A stretch of 64,000 bases of DNA, taken from Sinorhizobium sp. 8-89. Lineage in GTDB: Bacteria > Pseudomonadota > Alphaproteobacteria > Rhizobiales > Rhizobiaceae. The notes below the pieces were generated by a model. The model was not told the origin of the DNA. It saw only the letters and a program-made list of their open reading frames with translations, and did no database searches. Made by a program: the position numbers and the translations under genes. Positions 17,372 to 27,228 of this stretch are shown piece after piece. Location of the stretch: contig NZ_JASKLR010000003.1 in the NCBI RefSeq assembly GCF_030124325.1, positions 310,001 to 374,000 of the forward strand, in the 5' to 3' direction. Each line of letters starts with the position of its first letter. Within the stretch, counting starts at the first letter, position 1.

Positions 17372-17402
17372 GGGGCCCCGGGAGCATGATGGCACGGGCC
17401 CC
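17372..17402. terminator. bidirectional hairpin between convergent genes
   Basis: GGGGCCC (17372-17378) pairs with GGGCCCC (17396-17402) around a 17-base loop, in the 59-base gap between the convergent TetR and PLP-enzyme genes. There is no T-run, so termination strength is uncertain. Confidence 0.4.
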
Positions 17403-17410
17403 GTAACGCG

Positions 17411-18694
17411 TCAGGCAACCGTGAGCGCGTTTGCGAGATCGGCCACGAGATCGTCCGGATGCTCGATGCCGATCGACAGGCGGATCGTCGATTCGAGCAC
17501 GCCGATCCGGCGGCGCACCTCGATCGGCACGCCCGAATGCGTCATCGCGGCCGGGTGGCTCGCAAGCGATTCCGTGCCGCCGAGGCTGACGGCCAGCTTG
17601 AAGATCTGCAGCGCGTTGAGGAAACGGAAGGCGGCATCCTGACCGCCGGCGATGTCGAAGGAGAAGGTCGAACCGGCGCCGGTCGACTGGGCGGCAAAGG
17701 TGCGCCCGACCGGCGAGACCCCGTCGTGGAAGGGCAGATAATGGATCCGCTCGACCTTCGGATGGTCGCGCAGGAACTCGGCGGCGATGCGGGCATTGTC
17801 GTTCGCCTTATGCATACGGACCGACAGTGTTTCCAGCGAGCGGCCGAGCATCCAGCAGGAGTGCGGATCAAGCTGCGTGCCGATCGCGCCGCGCAGCGCC
17901 TTGATCTGCTTTATGATTGCCTTCGAGCCAAGCACTGCGCCGGCAATGAGGTCCGAGTGGCCGCCGACATATTTGGTCAGCGAATAAAGGGAAACGTCGG
18001 CGCCATGGTCGATCGGGTGCTGGAAGACCGGACCAAGCAGCGTGTTGTCGCAGACAAGGATGGGCCGGTGCCCCTGTCTCTCGCCGATCATGTCGGCAAC
18101 GCGGCGGATCATGGCGATATCGACGAGGCTGTTGGTCGGGTTGGCGGGGGTCTCGATGAGAATGACGGCGACGCGCCCGTTTTTCATCGCCTCCTCGGCT
18201 GCAAGATTGACAGCCACTTCGTCGACGCCATCGGCGAAACCGACCGCCGAGACGTTGAGATTGAGGAAGGTCCTGGCGAGCAGCGTTTCGGTGCCGCCGT
18301 AAAGCGGCTGCGAGTGCAGGATGGCGTCACCCGGGCGCACGAAGGCGAGCAGGGTCGTTGCGATTGCCGCCATCCCGGAGGAAAAGACGGCGCCGCTTTC
18401 CGCGCGCTCGAAAACGGCCAGCCGGTCCTCGACGATTTCGCTATTCGGATGGTTGAAGCGGGAATAGACGAGCCCCGCACCGACACCCGCAGGCGGTTCG
18501 CGTCGGCCCGAAACGAAATCGAAGAAATCGCGGCCTTCCTCGGCGGAGCGGAAAACGAAAGTGGACGTTAGGAAGACCGGCGGCTTGACCGCGCCCTCCG
18601 AGAGCTCCGGATCGTAACCATAGTTCAGCATGAGGGTTTCAGGATGCAGCTTGTGGTTGCCGATGTGGGTCTTGGAAGGATGCGGCGCGGTCAT
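17411..18694 (-). CDS. cystathionine gamma-synthase/methionine gamma-lyase family PLP enzyme
   Basis: A 427-residue Cys/Met-metabolism PLP enzyme. Lys241 in [11 protein letters not shown] is the Schiff-base lysine, Asp216 in [10 protein letters not shown] contacts the pyridine nitrogen, and Tyr/Arg in VYSRFNHPN bind the phosphate of the neighbouring subunit. The family performs beta- or gamma-elimination or replacement on sulfur amino acids; sequence alone does not separate the activities. It is divergent from an Lrp-type regulator 126 bases away. That is a common arrangement for amino-acid-degrading enzymes and favours a catabolic gamma-lyase role (inference). Confidence 0.85.
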   Translation of the reverse strand: MTAPHPSKTHIGNHKLHPETLMLNYGYDPELSEGAVKPPVFLTSTFVFRSAEEGRDFFDFVSGRREPPAGVGAGLVYSRFNHPNSEIVEDRLAVFERAESGAVFSSGMAAIATTLLAFVRPGDAILHSQPLYGGTETLLARTFLNLNVSAVGFADGVDEVAVNLAAEEAMKNGRVAVILIETPANPTNSLVDIAMIRRVADMIGERQGHRPILVCDNTLLGPVFQHPIDHGADVSLYSLTKYVGGHSDLIAGAVLGSKAIIKQIKALRGAIGTQLDPHSCWMLGRSLETLSVRMHKANDNARIAAEFLRDHPKVERIHYLPFHDGVSPVGRTFAAQSTGAGSTFSFDIAGGQDAAFRFLNALQIFKLAVSLGGTESLASHPAAMTHSGVPIEVRRRIGVLESTIRLSIGIEHPDDLVADLANALTVA

Positions 18695-18765
18695 GGCTTT
18701 TCTCCTCGAACGAAACGGACTCGACTAACCGCTAAATTATATCAGACGCTTGGACGGGTCCTTGC

Positions 18766-18800
18766 TATTTGCGATCACTTCGCTTTGATAAGCGCAAATA
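18766..18800. promoter_or_regulatory. inverted repeat between PLP-enzyme gene and lrp-type gene
   Basis: TATTTGCG (18766-18773) is repeated inverted as CGCAAATA (18793-18800), 19 bases apart, directly upstream of the Lrp start. Lrp-type dimers often bind such spaced palindromes. Confidence 0.45.
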
Positions 18801-18820
18801 ATTGCCGGAAACGAAGAGAT

Positions 18821-19279
18821 ATGACGCAGAAAATTGCCGATGAAATGGATCGACGGATTTTGAAGGAATTGCTGGCCGACGCAAGGATCACCAACAACGA
18901 GCTCGCCGATCGGGTGGGGCTCTCGGCCTCGCCCTGCCTCAGGCGCCTGCGGCGACTGGAGGAAAGCGGTGTCATCCGCGGCTATACCGCGCTCGTCGAT
19001 CCGGCGATCGAAGGCTGGACGATGACGGCGATTGCGACCGTCCGGCTGAGCCGCCAGCACGAAGACGAGATCGTGATGTTCGAAGACGCGATCCGCGGCT
19101 GGGACGAAGTGCTCGAATGCCATCTTGTCACCGGCTCGCGCGATTATGTGCTGAAAGTCATGAGTGCCGGGCTCGAACAGTATGAGCGCTTCATCAAGGA
19201 AAAGATCGCCCGGCTGAAATGCGTCGCCTCGATCGAGACGAGTTTTGTGATGAACACGATCAAGGAGCGACGAATTTAG
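18821..19279 (+). CDS. Lrp/AsnC-family transcriptional regulator
   Basis: A 152-residue Lrp/AsnC protein. The N-terminal helix-turn-helix (MDRRILKELLADARITNNELADRVGLSASPCLRRLRRLEESGVI) is followed by the RAM ligand-binding domain (AIATVRLS to CHLVTGSRDYVLKVMS and KCVASIETSFVMNTIKE). The ATG at 18821 is preceded by GAAGAGAT; the longer open frame upstream overlaps the divergent promoter. It probably senses an amino acid and controls the divergent Cys/Met PLP enzyme. Confidence 0.92.
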   Translation: MTQKIADEMDRRILKELLADARITNNELADRVGLSASPCLRRLRRLEESGVIRGYTALVDPAIEGWTMTAIATVRLSRQHEDEIVMFEDAIRGWDEVLECHLVTGSRDYVLKVMSAGLEQYERFIKEKIARLKCVASIETSFVMNTIKERRI

Positions 19280-19380
19280 GCTGCATCGCGCTGGCCGCAA
19301 CAATTGACTGCAAGAGAGTGCGAGGCGACATTGCTCCCTGCGCGTCGCTCGCGCCGGACATTCCGGTGATAGTGCCTCTA

Positions 19381-19482
19381 CTGCATGTTTCCTTAAATCG
19401 TATTCGATTTAAGGAAGAAAACATGCAGCGATTCAAAGTGTTACAGCGACCTTTGTGCGTCTGAAAAGACGCACGGCGCTGT
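19381..19482. repeat. RIME-like two-hairpin intergenic element, copy 1
   Basis: Hairpin A (19381-19428): CTGCATGTTT...CTTAAATCG, loop TATT, CGATTTAAG...ACATGCAG. After the linker ATTCAAAGTGTT comes hairpin B (19443-19482): ACAGCG...GTGCGTC, loop, GACGCAC...CGCTGT. The same composite recurs inverted at 41945-42042, and with a different hairpin A at 45562-45650. The layout resembles the rhizobial RIME1 family (two large palindromes in about 108 bp). Confidence 0.8.
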
Positions 19483-19497
19483 AGAGTGGAGGGTCGC

Positions 19498-21180
19498 ATG
19501 GAACACCTTCAACGGACGGACATGTCGCGGCCGCGGCTCTCAAGCAATCCTGCAAGCTTCTGGGATTCGTTTTCTGCGACCGGGCTGCTCGTCGGCGTGC
19601 TGTTCTTCGCCGTTTCGCTGACGCCGAGCCTCATTCCGCGGCCCTACCTGATCCAGGGAGCGATATCCGGCTTCTCGCTCGCGGCCGGTTATGCAATCGG
19701 CGTCTTCCTGCGCTGGCTCTGGTCCTTCTTCGAACTTCCGGACGCGTCTCCGCGGCGCCAACGCACGCTGAAGATCGTGGCGGGGCTCGTCTGCGGCGCG
19801 GCAGTCGCTGTGTTCCTGTGGCAGACCGCGGGATGGCAGAACACCGTCCGGAACATCATGGGGCTCACGCCGATCGAAACGGCGGAACCCTTGAAGCTCG
19901 GTCTCATTGCGGCGTCGATCTTCGTCGTGCTCGTCTTTCTGGCGCGGCTGTTCCGGCTGACATTCCATTTTCTCTCGCGCATGCTGGAGCGCCTTGTGAC
20001 CCGCCCCATCGCGAGGGCGATCGGCGGGCTTGCAGCCATTGCACTTTTCTGGTCCGTGGCCGATGGCTTGATCTTCAAGTTCGCGTTGCGTGCCGCCGAC
20101 AGTTCGTTCCAGACGCTCGATGCCTATATCGACGCCGAGATCCCACCACCATCGGATCCGGTCAAGACGGGCAGCGCCGCATCGCTGGTCAATTGGGATG
20201 AGCTTGGGCGGCAGGGCCGTCAGTTTATTGCCTCCGGCCCGACGGCTGCCGAAATCGGTGCCCTCTTCGGCGGTCAGGCGAAGGCCCCGGTAAGGGTCTA
20301 TGTGGGGCTGAATTCTGCTGAGACCGCGAGAGAGCGGGCGAAGCTCGCCCTCGAAGAGCTGAAACGCGCCGGCGGCTTCGAGCGCAAGTCGCTGCTCGTC
20401 GTCGTCCCGACCGGCACCGGCTGGATCGATCCGGCGGCACTCGATCCGGTCGAATATCTGCTGCACGGCGATGTCGCGAGCGTCGCGGTGCAATATTCCT
20501 ATCTCACGAGCTGGTTGTCGCTGCTGGTCGAGCCGGGCTACGGGGCCGAGGCCGCCAATGCGCTCTTCGATGAAGTCTACAGCTACTGGACGACGCTGCC
20601 CAAGGACCGGCGCCCGAAGCTCTATCTCCACGGCTTGAGTCTTGGTGCGATGAACTCGCAGGGCTCGGTCGATCTCTTCGACGTCATAAGCGATCCTTTT
20701 CAGGGCGCGCTCTGGAGCGGGCCGCCCTTTCCAAGCGGGATGTGGCAATCGGTAACCGCGGACCGCGATCCTGCCTCCCCGGCATGGCTGCCGCGCTACC
20801 GGGACAGTTCGGTCATCCGCTTCACGAGCCAGGAGAATGCGCTCGATATTGAAGGCGCGCGCTGGGGCGCGATGCGGATCGTCTACCTGCAATATGCGAG
20901 CGATCCCGTGACCTTCTTCGATCCCCATGCCTTCTATCGCGAGCCGCAATGGATGAAAGCGCCGCGGGGGCCCGATGTCTCGCCAGCGCTAAGCTGGTTT
21001 CCCGTCGTTACCGGGCTGCAGCTTCTTGCCGACATGGCCTTGGCGACGACGTCGCCGATCGGTTACGGCCATGTCTATGCGCCGGAGCACTATATCGATG
21101 CCTGGATGGCGGTGGTCGATCCGCCGGCGGTTACGCCCGCGGACGTCACCCGGCTGAAGGCGCAGTTTGGGGCGCAGTGA
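19498..21180 (+). CDS. membrane-anchored alpha/beta hydrolase (Abhydrolase_9 family)
   Basis: A 560-residue protein with about five N-terminal membrane segments (roughly 29-45, 58-72, 94-108, 134-150, 176-192) followed by a soluble hydrolase domain. The nucleophile elbow is GLSLG with Ser381, and VVPTGTGWIDP near residue 303 is a hallmark of the PF10081 family. The ATG at 19498 follows GGAGGG; GTG 12 bases upstream lies inside that site. The substrate is unknown, presumably a lipid or ester at the inner membrane. The gene begins 16 bases after the RIME-like element, so its promoter must lie in or before the repeat. Confidence 0.85.
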   Translation: MEHLQRTDMSRPRLSSNPASFWDSFSATGLLVGVLFFAVSLTPSLIPRPYLIQGAISGFSLAAGYAIGVFLRWLWSFFELPDASPRRQRTLKIVAGLVCGAAVAVFLWQTAGWQNTVRNIMGLTPIETAEPLKLGLIAASIFVVLVFLARLFRLTFHFLSRMLERLVTRPIARAIGGLAAIALFWSVADGLIFKFALRAADSSFQTLDAYIDAEIPPPSDPVKTGSAASLVNWDELGRQGRQFIASGPTAAEIGALFGGQAKAPVRVYVGLNSAETARERAKLALEELKRAGGFERKSLLVVVPTGTGWIDPAALDPVEYLLHGDVASVAVQYSYLTSWLSLLVEPGYGAEAANALFDEVYSYWTTLPKDRRPKLYLHGLSLGAMNSQGSVDLFDVISDPFQGALWSGPPFPSGMWQSVTADRDPASPAWLPRYRDSSVIRFTSQENALDIEGARWGAMRIVYLQYASDPVTFFDPHAFYREPQWMKAPRGPDVSPALSWFPVVTGLQLLADMALATTSPIGYGHVYAPEHYIDAWMAVVDPPAVTPADVTRLKAQFGAQ

Positions 21181-21201
21181 GTGGAGTGTGTGCGGTTTGC
21201 G

Positions 21202-21303
21202 CCCTTCATCCCGCTGCCGCGACCTTCTCCCCGCACGCGGGGAGAAGGGACAATGCCGCGCCCTCCAGTCCCCTCTGCGGGGAGAGGGCTAGGGTGAGGG
21301 GCA
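21202..21303. repeat. CTCTCCCCGC-type intergenic repeat
   Basis: Hairpins CTTCTCCCCGC...GCGGGGAGAAG and CCCCTCTGCGGGGAGAGGG are followed by CTAGGGTGAGGGG. Related copies lie at 27229-27336, 39450-39589, 58151-58266 (inverted) and in part at 43389-43430. It occupies the convergent gap after the hydrolase gene and may act as a transcript end. Confidence 0.8.
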
Positions 21304-21322
21304 ATTCCGCCAAGCTGCGCCG

Positions 21323-22174
21323 CTATAATGCAGACAGCAGCCCCTCCATCGCGCCGATGATCTTGCGGTGCTGATGCGCATGGCGGGTGCGGAGGCTGGT
21401 CGCCGCGTAAACGGCCTGCGGGATGACGGGCGCGTCGGCGACCGTTTCGACGACGCCATCTTCGGAGAGTCGTTCGGCGGTGGCCTTCGTCACATAGGCG
21501 GCCCCACCGAGTGCGCGAAGCAGGCCCGTGATCGCCATGTTCTGCCCCGCGGAGAGCGAAGCGGCCGAGAGATGCGGCAGAGCCAGCCGATGGGCACGGT
21601 CGAAAGCCGGCGAATAGCTGGAGCGGATATACCTTTCGGGATTGACGGAGGCCATGTCGCGGGCCTCGGTGCTGACCAGCAGGTAATGCAGTTCGCCGAT
21701 CCGTTCATAGTGGAGATCAGGGAGGTAGTGGGGCGTATAGAGAATCGCCAGGTCAAGCTCCCCGGCCGCGAGATCGCGGTTCATCTGGTTGGAATAGTCC
21801 GCCTCCATGTAGATCTCGGTCTGAGGCAACTCGCGACGGACGGCGGCGAGCCAGTCACCGGCAAAGGTCTCGGCCAGATCGTGCTGGATACCCAGCCGCA
21901 TCGAACGCTCGAAAGCACCGGCGCTAGCGACGGCTCGCGTCGCTTCATGCCATTGATTTTGAAGCGCTTTCGCGTAATCCAGAAAGCGCAGGCCCGATGC
22001 GGTCGGGACTGTGCCGCCCTTGCTGCGGGTGAAGAGCTTGCGGCTGAACTGCGCCTCCAGCGCCTTCACACGATGAGAAACGGTCGACTGGGTGATGTTC
22101 AACCGCTCAGCCGTGCGGTTGAAGCTCCGCGTTTCCATCAGGTCCAGAAACGTCTCGATCAGTTCAACTTGCAT
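21323..22174 (-). CDS. LysR-family transcriptional regulator
   Basis: A 283-residue LysR regulator. The helix-turn-helix covers residues 3-60 (IETFLDLMETRSFNRTAERLNITQSTVSHRVKALEAQFSRKLFTRSK), followed by a periplasmic-binding-protein-like effector domain starting near residue 88. It is transcribed divergently from the first FAD/GcvT oxidoreductase gene, 126 bases apart, with an ATC-N9-GAT site between. It is therefore the likely regulator of the demethylation operon, probably sensing a methylated amine. Confidence 0.9.
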   Translation of the reverse strand: MQVELIETFLDLMETRSFNRTAERLNITQSTVSHRVKALEAQFSRKLFTRSKGGTVPTASGLRFLDYAKALQNQWHEATRAVASAGAFERSMRLGIQHDLAETFAGDWLAAVRRELPQTEIYMEADYSNQMNRDLAAGELDLAILYTPHYLPDLHYERIGELHYLLVSTEARDMASVNPERYIRSSYSPAFDRAHRLALPHLSAASLSAGQNMAITGLLRALGGAAYVTKATAERLSEDGVVETVADAPVIPQAVYAATSLRTRHAHQHRKIIGAMEGLLSAL

Positions 22175-22211
22175 CTTTGCGACGCGCCGCCTCCAAAACG
22201 CGGGAAGACTA

Positions 22212-22226
22212 ATCGAAATCCTCGAT
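22212..22226. promoter_or_regulatory. LysR-type box ATC-N9-GAT
   Basis: ATCGA-AATCC-TCGAT is a perfect inverted repeat with the T-N11-A core of LysR boxes, 38 bases from the lysR start and 75 bases before the divergent oxidoreductase gene. Confidence 0.5.
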
Positions 22227-22300
22227 CAATAAAACCTCGTTTCGCTGCTTGATGGTCTTTCGCTCGTCGTCAAATATCCCCTCAAAAGAGGGAACTACGC

Positions 22301-24748
22301 ATGTCGAATTTGCCGTCTCACGCGCGCGTCGTGATCATCGGCGGGGGAGCGGTTGGCGCTTCCTCGCTCTATCATCTTGCCAAGGCCGGCTGGACCGACT
22401 GCGTGCTTCTGGAAAAGAACGAACTGACCGCAGGCTCGACCTGGCACGCGGCCGGCAATGTGCCGACCTTCTCCTCGTCCTGGTCGATCATGAACATGCA
22501 GCGCTATTCGGCCTCGCTCTATCGCGATCTGGGGGCGCTGGTCGACTACCCGATGAACTATCACGTCACCGGATCGATCCGCCTCGGTCATTCGAAGGAG
22601 CGGCTGCTGGAGTTCAAGCGCGTCGTCGGCATGGGGCGCTACCAGGGCATGGATCTCGACATCCTGACGCCGGCCGAGATGCGCGGCCGCTATCCCTTCC
22701 TGGAAACCCACGAGCTGACAGGCGCGCTCTACGACCCCTATGACGGCGATATCGACCCGGCGCAACTCACCCAGGCGCTCGCCAAAGGCGCGCGCGACTT
22801 GGGCGCGAAGATCATCCGCTTCTGTCCGGTAACGGGAGCGCGCCGCGAAAATGACGAATGGGTGATCTCCACGCCGCAGGGCGAAATCCGCTGTGAATAT
22901 GTCGTCAACGCCGCCGGCTACTACGCTCGCGAAGTCGGCAAGATGTTCGGCCGCGACGTGCCGATGATGGTGATGAGCCATCAATATATTCTCTTCGATG
23001 AAATCCCCGAACTCGCCGCCTGGTCGAAGGAGGCGGGGCACAAGCTGCCGCTGCTGCGCGATGTCGATTCCTCCTATTATCTCCGGCAGGAGAAATACGG
23101 CATGAATCTCGGGCCCTACGAGAAGAATTGCCGCGCTCATTGGGTAACGCCTGATGATCCGATGCCGGAGGACTTCTCCTTCCAGCTCTTCCCCGACGAT
23201 CTGGAAAGATTGGAATGGTATCTGAACGACGCGGTCGAGCGCGTACCGATCCTCGGCACCGCCGGTCTTTCGCGCGTGATCAACGGGCCGATCCCCTACG
23301 CGCCGGACGGCAATCCGCTGATCGGGCCGATGCCCGGCGTGCCGAACGCCTTCGAAGCCTGCGTCTTCACCTTCGGCATCTGCCAGGCCGGCGGCGCCGG
23401 CAAGGTGCTCGCCGAATGGGTGACCGAAGGCCAGACGGAATGGGACATGTGGTCCTGCGATCCACGCCGCTACACCGACTACACCGACCAGGACTATTGC
23501 ATCGCCAAGGGCATGGAAATCTACGGCCACGAATATGCGATGCATTTTCCGAAACACTACTGGCCGGCAGGCCGCGGCAAGAAGCTCTCGCGGATCCACG
23601 ACCGTATCGCTGCGCTCGGCGCCCAGTTCAAGCCCTATAACGGCTGGGAGCGTGCCATGTGGTACGCGAAACCCGGCGATGACACGTCCGAGCAAGCGAC
23701 GCAGACCTGGGGTCGCGAAGGGCCGTGGGCAAGACGCATCGAGGAGGAATGCCTGGCGGTCCGCGATGCCGCCGGCATTCTCGACCTGCCGGGCTTCTCG
23801 CGCTTTCGCATCAAGGGCGAGGGGGCGCGGGAGTGGCTGACAGGGCTCATCACGGGTCGTGTGCCGAAGCCTGGACGTATCGGCCTTGCCTATTTCGCCG
23901 ACGACAAGGGCCGCATCGTCACCGAAATGTCGGTGATAGCGATCGAGGAGGATTTCTTTTTCCTGATTACCGCGGCGACGGCGCAATGGCATGATTTCGA
24001 ATGGCTGCAGAAGCACCGCCCGGCGGACGCGGCCTTCACACTTGACGACGTGACCGCGAATTTCTCCTGCCAGATCCTCACCGGGCCGAAATCGCGCGAC
24101 ATCTTGGCGGAAGTTTCGGACGCCGACCTTTCGAAAGGCTGGCTCACGCATCAGACTGCACAAATCGCCGGGCGTTACTGCCAGCTCGTTCGGGTATCAT
24201 TCGCCGGCGAACTCGGATGGGAAATCCACACTAAGGTGGACGACACGGCGGCGATCTTCGACACGGTCTGGGCGGCCGGCCAGAAACACGGCCTCAAACC
24301 TTTCGGCATGGAGGCGCTCGACAGTCTGCGGATCGAGAAGGGATACCGTGCCTGGAAGGGCGACCTGTCGACCGACTACACGATCCTGCAGGGCGGGCTG
24401 GAGCGCTTCGTGGATTGGTCGAAGCCGGCCTTCAAGGGCAAGGCGGCGCTGGAGCGCGAGAAGCAACAGGGTGTCAGCAAGCGCTTCGTCACCCTGACGG
24501 TCGAGGCCGGCGAATGCGACGCGCCCTACATGTCGACGCTCTGGTCGAACGGCGAGGTTGTCGGCGAGACGACCTCCGGAAACTGGGGCTATCGCGTCGG
24601 AAAGTCGATCGCGCTCGGGATGCTGCGCGCGGATCTCGCCGTACCGGGTCAGGCAATCGAGGTCGAGATTTTCGGTGACCGCTTCAAAGCGATCGTTCAG
24701 CCGGACCAGCCGCTCTGGGATTCCTCGAATGAAAGATTGAGAGCATGA
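22301..24748 (+). CDS. FAD-dependent oxidoreductase with C-terminal GcvT domains (dimethylglycine/sarcosine dehydrogenase type), copy 1
   Basis: An 815-residue protein. The FAD-binding motif GGGAVGASSLYHL lies at residues 14-26. AGSTWHAAGN contains His49, the position at which rat dimethylglycine dehydrogenase binds FAD covalently. A DAO domain extends to about residue 380, a FAO_M segment follows, then GcvT (about 430-710) and GcvT_C (about 720-805). The enzymes oxidatively remove a methyl from dimethylglycine or sarcosine and pass the formaldehyde equivalent to tetrahydrofolate. The stop overlaps the next start (ATGA), so the two are coupled. The exact methylamine is not determined. Confidence 0.88.
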   Translation: MSNLPSHARVVIIGGGAVGASSLYHLAKAGWTDCVLLEKNELTAGSTWHAAGNVPTFSSSWSIMNMQRYSASLYRDLGALVDYPMNYHVTGSIRLGHSKERLLEFKRVVGMGRYQGMDLDILTPAEMRGRYPFLETHELTGALYDPYDGDIDPAQLTQALAKGARDLGAKIIRFCPVTGARRENDEWVISTPQGEIRCEYVVNAAGYYAREVGKMFGRDVPMMVMSHQYILFDEIPELAAWSKEAGHKLPLLRDVDSSYYLRQEKYGMNLGPYEKNCRAHWVTPDDPMPEDFSFQLFPDDLERLEWYLNDAVERVPILGTAGLSRVINGPIPYAPDGNPLIGPMPGVPNAFEACVFTFGICQAGGAGKVLAEWVTEGQTEWDMWSCDPRRYTDYTDQDYCIAKGMEIYGHEYAMHFPKHYWPAGRGKKLSRIHDRIAALGAQFKPYNGWERAMWYAKPGDDTSEQATQTWGREGPWARRIEEECLAVRDAAGILDLPGFSRFRIKGEGAREWLTGLITGRVPKPGRIGLAYFADDKGRIVTEMSVIAIEEDFFFLITAATAQWHDFEWLQKHRPADAAFTLDDVTANFSCQILTGPKSRDILAEVSDADLSKGWLTHQTAQIAGRYCQLVRVSFAGELGWEIHTKVDDTAAIFDTVWAAGQKHGLKPFGMEALDSLRIEKGYRAWKGDLSTDYTILQGGLERFVDWSKPAFKGKAALEREKQQGVSKRFVTLTVEAGECDAPYMSTLWSNGEVVGETTSGNWGYRVGKSIALGMLRADLAVPGQAIEVEIFGDRFKAIVQPDQPLWDSSNERLRA

Positions 24749-27192
24749 CGAAGCCCATTCCTGCAAAGGCCCGTGCGGTCATCATCGGCGGCGGCGTCTC
24801 CGGCTGCTCGGTCGCCTATCACCTGTCGAAACTCGGCTGGACGGACGTGGTGCTGCTCGAGCGCAAGCAACTGACGTCTGGCACGACCTGGCATGCGGCC
24901 GGGTTGATTGGCCAGCTCCGCGCCTCGCAGAACATGACGCGGCTCGCGAAATATTCGGCCGACCTCTATGTCAAGCTCGAGGCCGAAACTGGCATCGCCA
25001 CCGGCATGCGCCAGAACGGGTCGATCACTGTCGCGCTGACGGAGGAGCGCAAGGAAGAGATCTACCGCCAGGCCTCGCTCGCCCGCGCCTTCAACGTCGA
25101 TGTCCGCGAAATTACGCCGGACGAGGTGAAGGCGATGTATCCGCATCTCAACACCTCCGACGTCAAGGCGGCGGTGCATCTGCCGCTGGACGGCCAGTGC
25201 GACCCCGCCAATATCGCCATGGCGCTTGCCAAAGGCGCACGCCAGAACGGTGCGAGCATCATCGAGGGTGTGAAAGTCACCTCCGTTCTCAAGAAAGACG
25301 GCCGCGTGATCGGCGTCACTTGCGAGCAGAACGGCGAGAGCTTCACGATCGAGACGGAGAATGTGGTCAACTGCGCCGGCATGTGGGGCAGGGAGTTCGC
25401 GCGCCAGTCGGGCGTCACCGTGCCGCTGCACGCCTGCGAGCATTTCTACATCGTCACCGAGGCGATCCCGGGCCTCACCCGTCTGCCGGTGCTGCGCGTG
25501 CCGGACGAGTGCACCTATTACAAGGAAGATGCGGGCAAGATGCTGGTCGGCGCTTTCGAGCTCAAGGCCAAGCCCTGGGGCATGGACGGCATCCGCGAGG
25601 ACTTCTGCTTCGATCAGTTGCCGGAGGACTTCGACCACTTCGCGCCGATCCTCGAAATGGCGGTCAACCGCATGCCGATGCTGGAAACAGCGGGCATCCA
25701 CACTTTTTTCAACGGACCGGAAAGCTTTACGCCGGACGACCGCTACTATCTCGGTGAGGCGCCGGAGGTGAAAGGTTATTGGGTTGCCGCCGGCTACAAT
25801 TCGATCGGCATCGTTTCCTCCGGCGGCGCCGGCATGGCGCTGGCGCAATGGATGAACGATGGCGAGCCGCCCTTCGATCTCTGGGAGGTCGATATCCGCC
25901 GGGCGCAGCCGTTCCAGAAGAACCGCAGCTATCTCAAGGAACGCGTGTCGGAGACGCTCGGCCTGCTCTATGCCGATCACTTTCCCTATCGCCAGATGGC
26001 GACGGCGCGCGGCATCCGCCGCTCGCCGCTGCATGAACATCTGAAGGCCCGCGGCGCCGTCTTCGGAGAAGTGGCGGGTTGGGAGCGTGCCAACTGGTTC
26101 GCCAACGACGGACAGGAACGCGAATACCGCCATTCATGGAAGCGTCAGAACTGGTTCGAGAACCAGAGGGCGGAGCATCTCTCTGTTCGCAATGGCGTCG
26201 GTCTCTTCGACATGACGTCCTTCGGCAAGATTCGCGTCGAGGGCCGCGATGCGCTTTCGTTCCTGCAGCGGCTCTGTGCCAATGAGATGAATGTCGAGCC
26301 GGGCCGAATCGTCTACACCCAGATGCTGAACGCGCGCGGCGGCATCGAGAGTGACCTGACCGTGACGCGACTTTCGGAAACCGCCTTCTTCCTGGTGGTG
26401 CCCGGCGCGACGCTGCAGCGCGATCTCGCCTGGCTGCGCAAGCATGTTCGCGACGAGTTCGTGGTGATCACCGATGTGACCGCCGCCGAAAGCGTGCTTT
26501 GCGTGATGGGACCGAGGGCGCGCGAGCTGATGCAGAAGGTGAGCCCCAACGCCTTCTCCAACCAGGCGCATCCTTTCGCTACGGCGCGCGAAATCGAGAT
26601 CGGCATGGGCCTCGCCCGCGCCCACCGCGTGACCTATGTCGGCGAGCTCGGCTGGGAACTCTACGTCTCGACCGACCAGGCGGCGCATGTGTTCGAGGCG
26701 CTGGAAGCGGCAGGCGGGGATGTCGGCCTCAAACTTTGCGGCTTGCATACGCTCGACAGTTGCCGGATCGAGAAGGCGTTCCGCCATTTCGGGCACGACA
26801 TAACCGACGAGGATCATGTGCTCGAAGCCGGGCTCGGCTTCGCAGTGAAGCAGGACAAGGATGATTTCATCGGCCGCGAGGCGGTCCTTGCCAAAGAGAA
26901 CAAGGGGCTGTTGCGCCGCCTGGTGCAGTTCCGGCTTGCCGACCCGGAGCCGCTGCTCTTCCACAACGAAGCGATTGTCCGCGACGGCGAGATCGTCGGC
27001 ACGATCACGTCGGGCAATTACGGCCATTATCTCGGCGGCGCCATCGGCCTTGGCTATGTGCCCTGCCGGGGCGAGAGCGTCGCGGATGTGCTGGCGTCGA
27101 GCTACGAGATCGAGATTGCCGGAACGCGGGTCAAGGCCGAGGCTTCGCTGAAGCCGATGTATGACCCGAAGGCGGAGCGGGTGCGGGCATAG
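24745..27192 (+). CDS. FAD-dependent oxidoreductase with C-terminal GcvT domains (dimethylglycine/sarcosine dehydrogenase type), copy 2
   Basis: Also 815 residues, and a diverged tandem paralogue of the preceding gene. It has FAD motif GGGVSGCSVAYHL at 15-27, SGTTWHAAGL with candidate flavinylated His50, then the DAO, FAO_M, GcvT and GcvT_C order. This copy is closer to the canonical dimethylglycine dehydrogenase pattern (GLIGQLRASQNMTRLAKYS; late SGNYGHYLGGAIGLGYV). The ATGA overlap with copy 1 implies coupled translation and similar amounts, raising the possibility of a heteromer or sequential demethylations (dimethylglycine then sarcosine). This is an inference. Confidence 0.9.
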   Translation: MTKPIPAKARAVIIGGGVSGCSVAYHLSKLGWTDVVLLERKQLTSGTTWHAAGLIGQLRASQNMTRLAKYSADLYVKLEAETGIATGMRQNGSITVALTEERKEEIYRQASLARAFNVDVREITPDEVKAMYPHLNTSDVKAAVHLPLDGQCDPANIAMALAKGARQNGASIIEGVKVTSVLKKDGRVIGVTCEQNGESFTIETENVVNCAGMWGREFARQSGVTVPLHACEHFYIVTEAIPGLTRLPVLRVPDECTYYKEDAGKMLVGAFELKAKPWGMDGIREDFCFDQLPEDFDHFAPILEMAVNRMPMLETAGIHTFFNGPESFTPDDRYYLGEAPEVKGYWVAAGYNSIGIVSSGGAGMALAQWMNDGEPPFDLWEVDIRRAQPFQKNRSYLKERVSETLGLLYADHFPYRQMATARGIRRSPLHEHLKARGAVFGEVAGWERANWFANDGQEREYRHSWKRQNWFENQRAEHLSVRNGVGLFDMTSFGKIRVEGRDALSFLQRLCANEMNVEPGRIVYTQMLNARGGIESDLTVTRLSETAFFLVVPGATLQRDLAWLRKHVRDEFVVITDVTAAESVLCVMGPRARELMQKVSPNAFSNQAHPFATAREIEIGMGLARAHRVTYVGELGWELYVSTDQAAHVFEALEAAGGDVGLKLCGLHTLDSCRIEKAFRHFGHDITDEDHVLEAGLGFAVKQDKDDFIGREAVLAKENKGLLRRLVQFRLADPEPLLFHNEAIVRDGEIVGTITSGNYGHYLGGAIGLGYVPCRGESVADVLASSYEIEIAGTRVKAEASLKPMYDPKAERVRA

Positions 27193-27228
27193 GGGTGGTC
27201 CGCCCGGCTTTCGGACAAATCACGCAAT

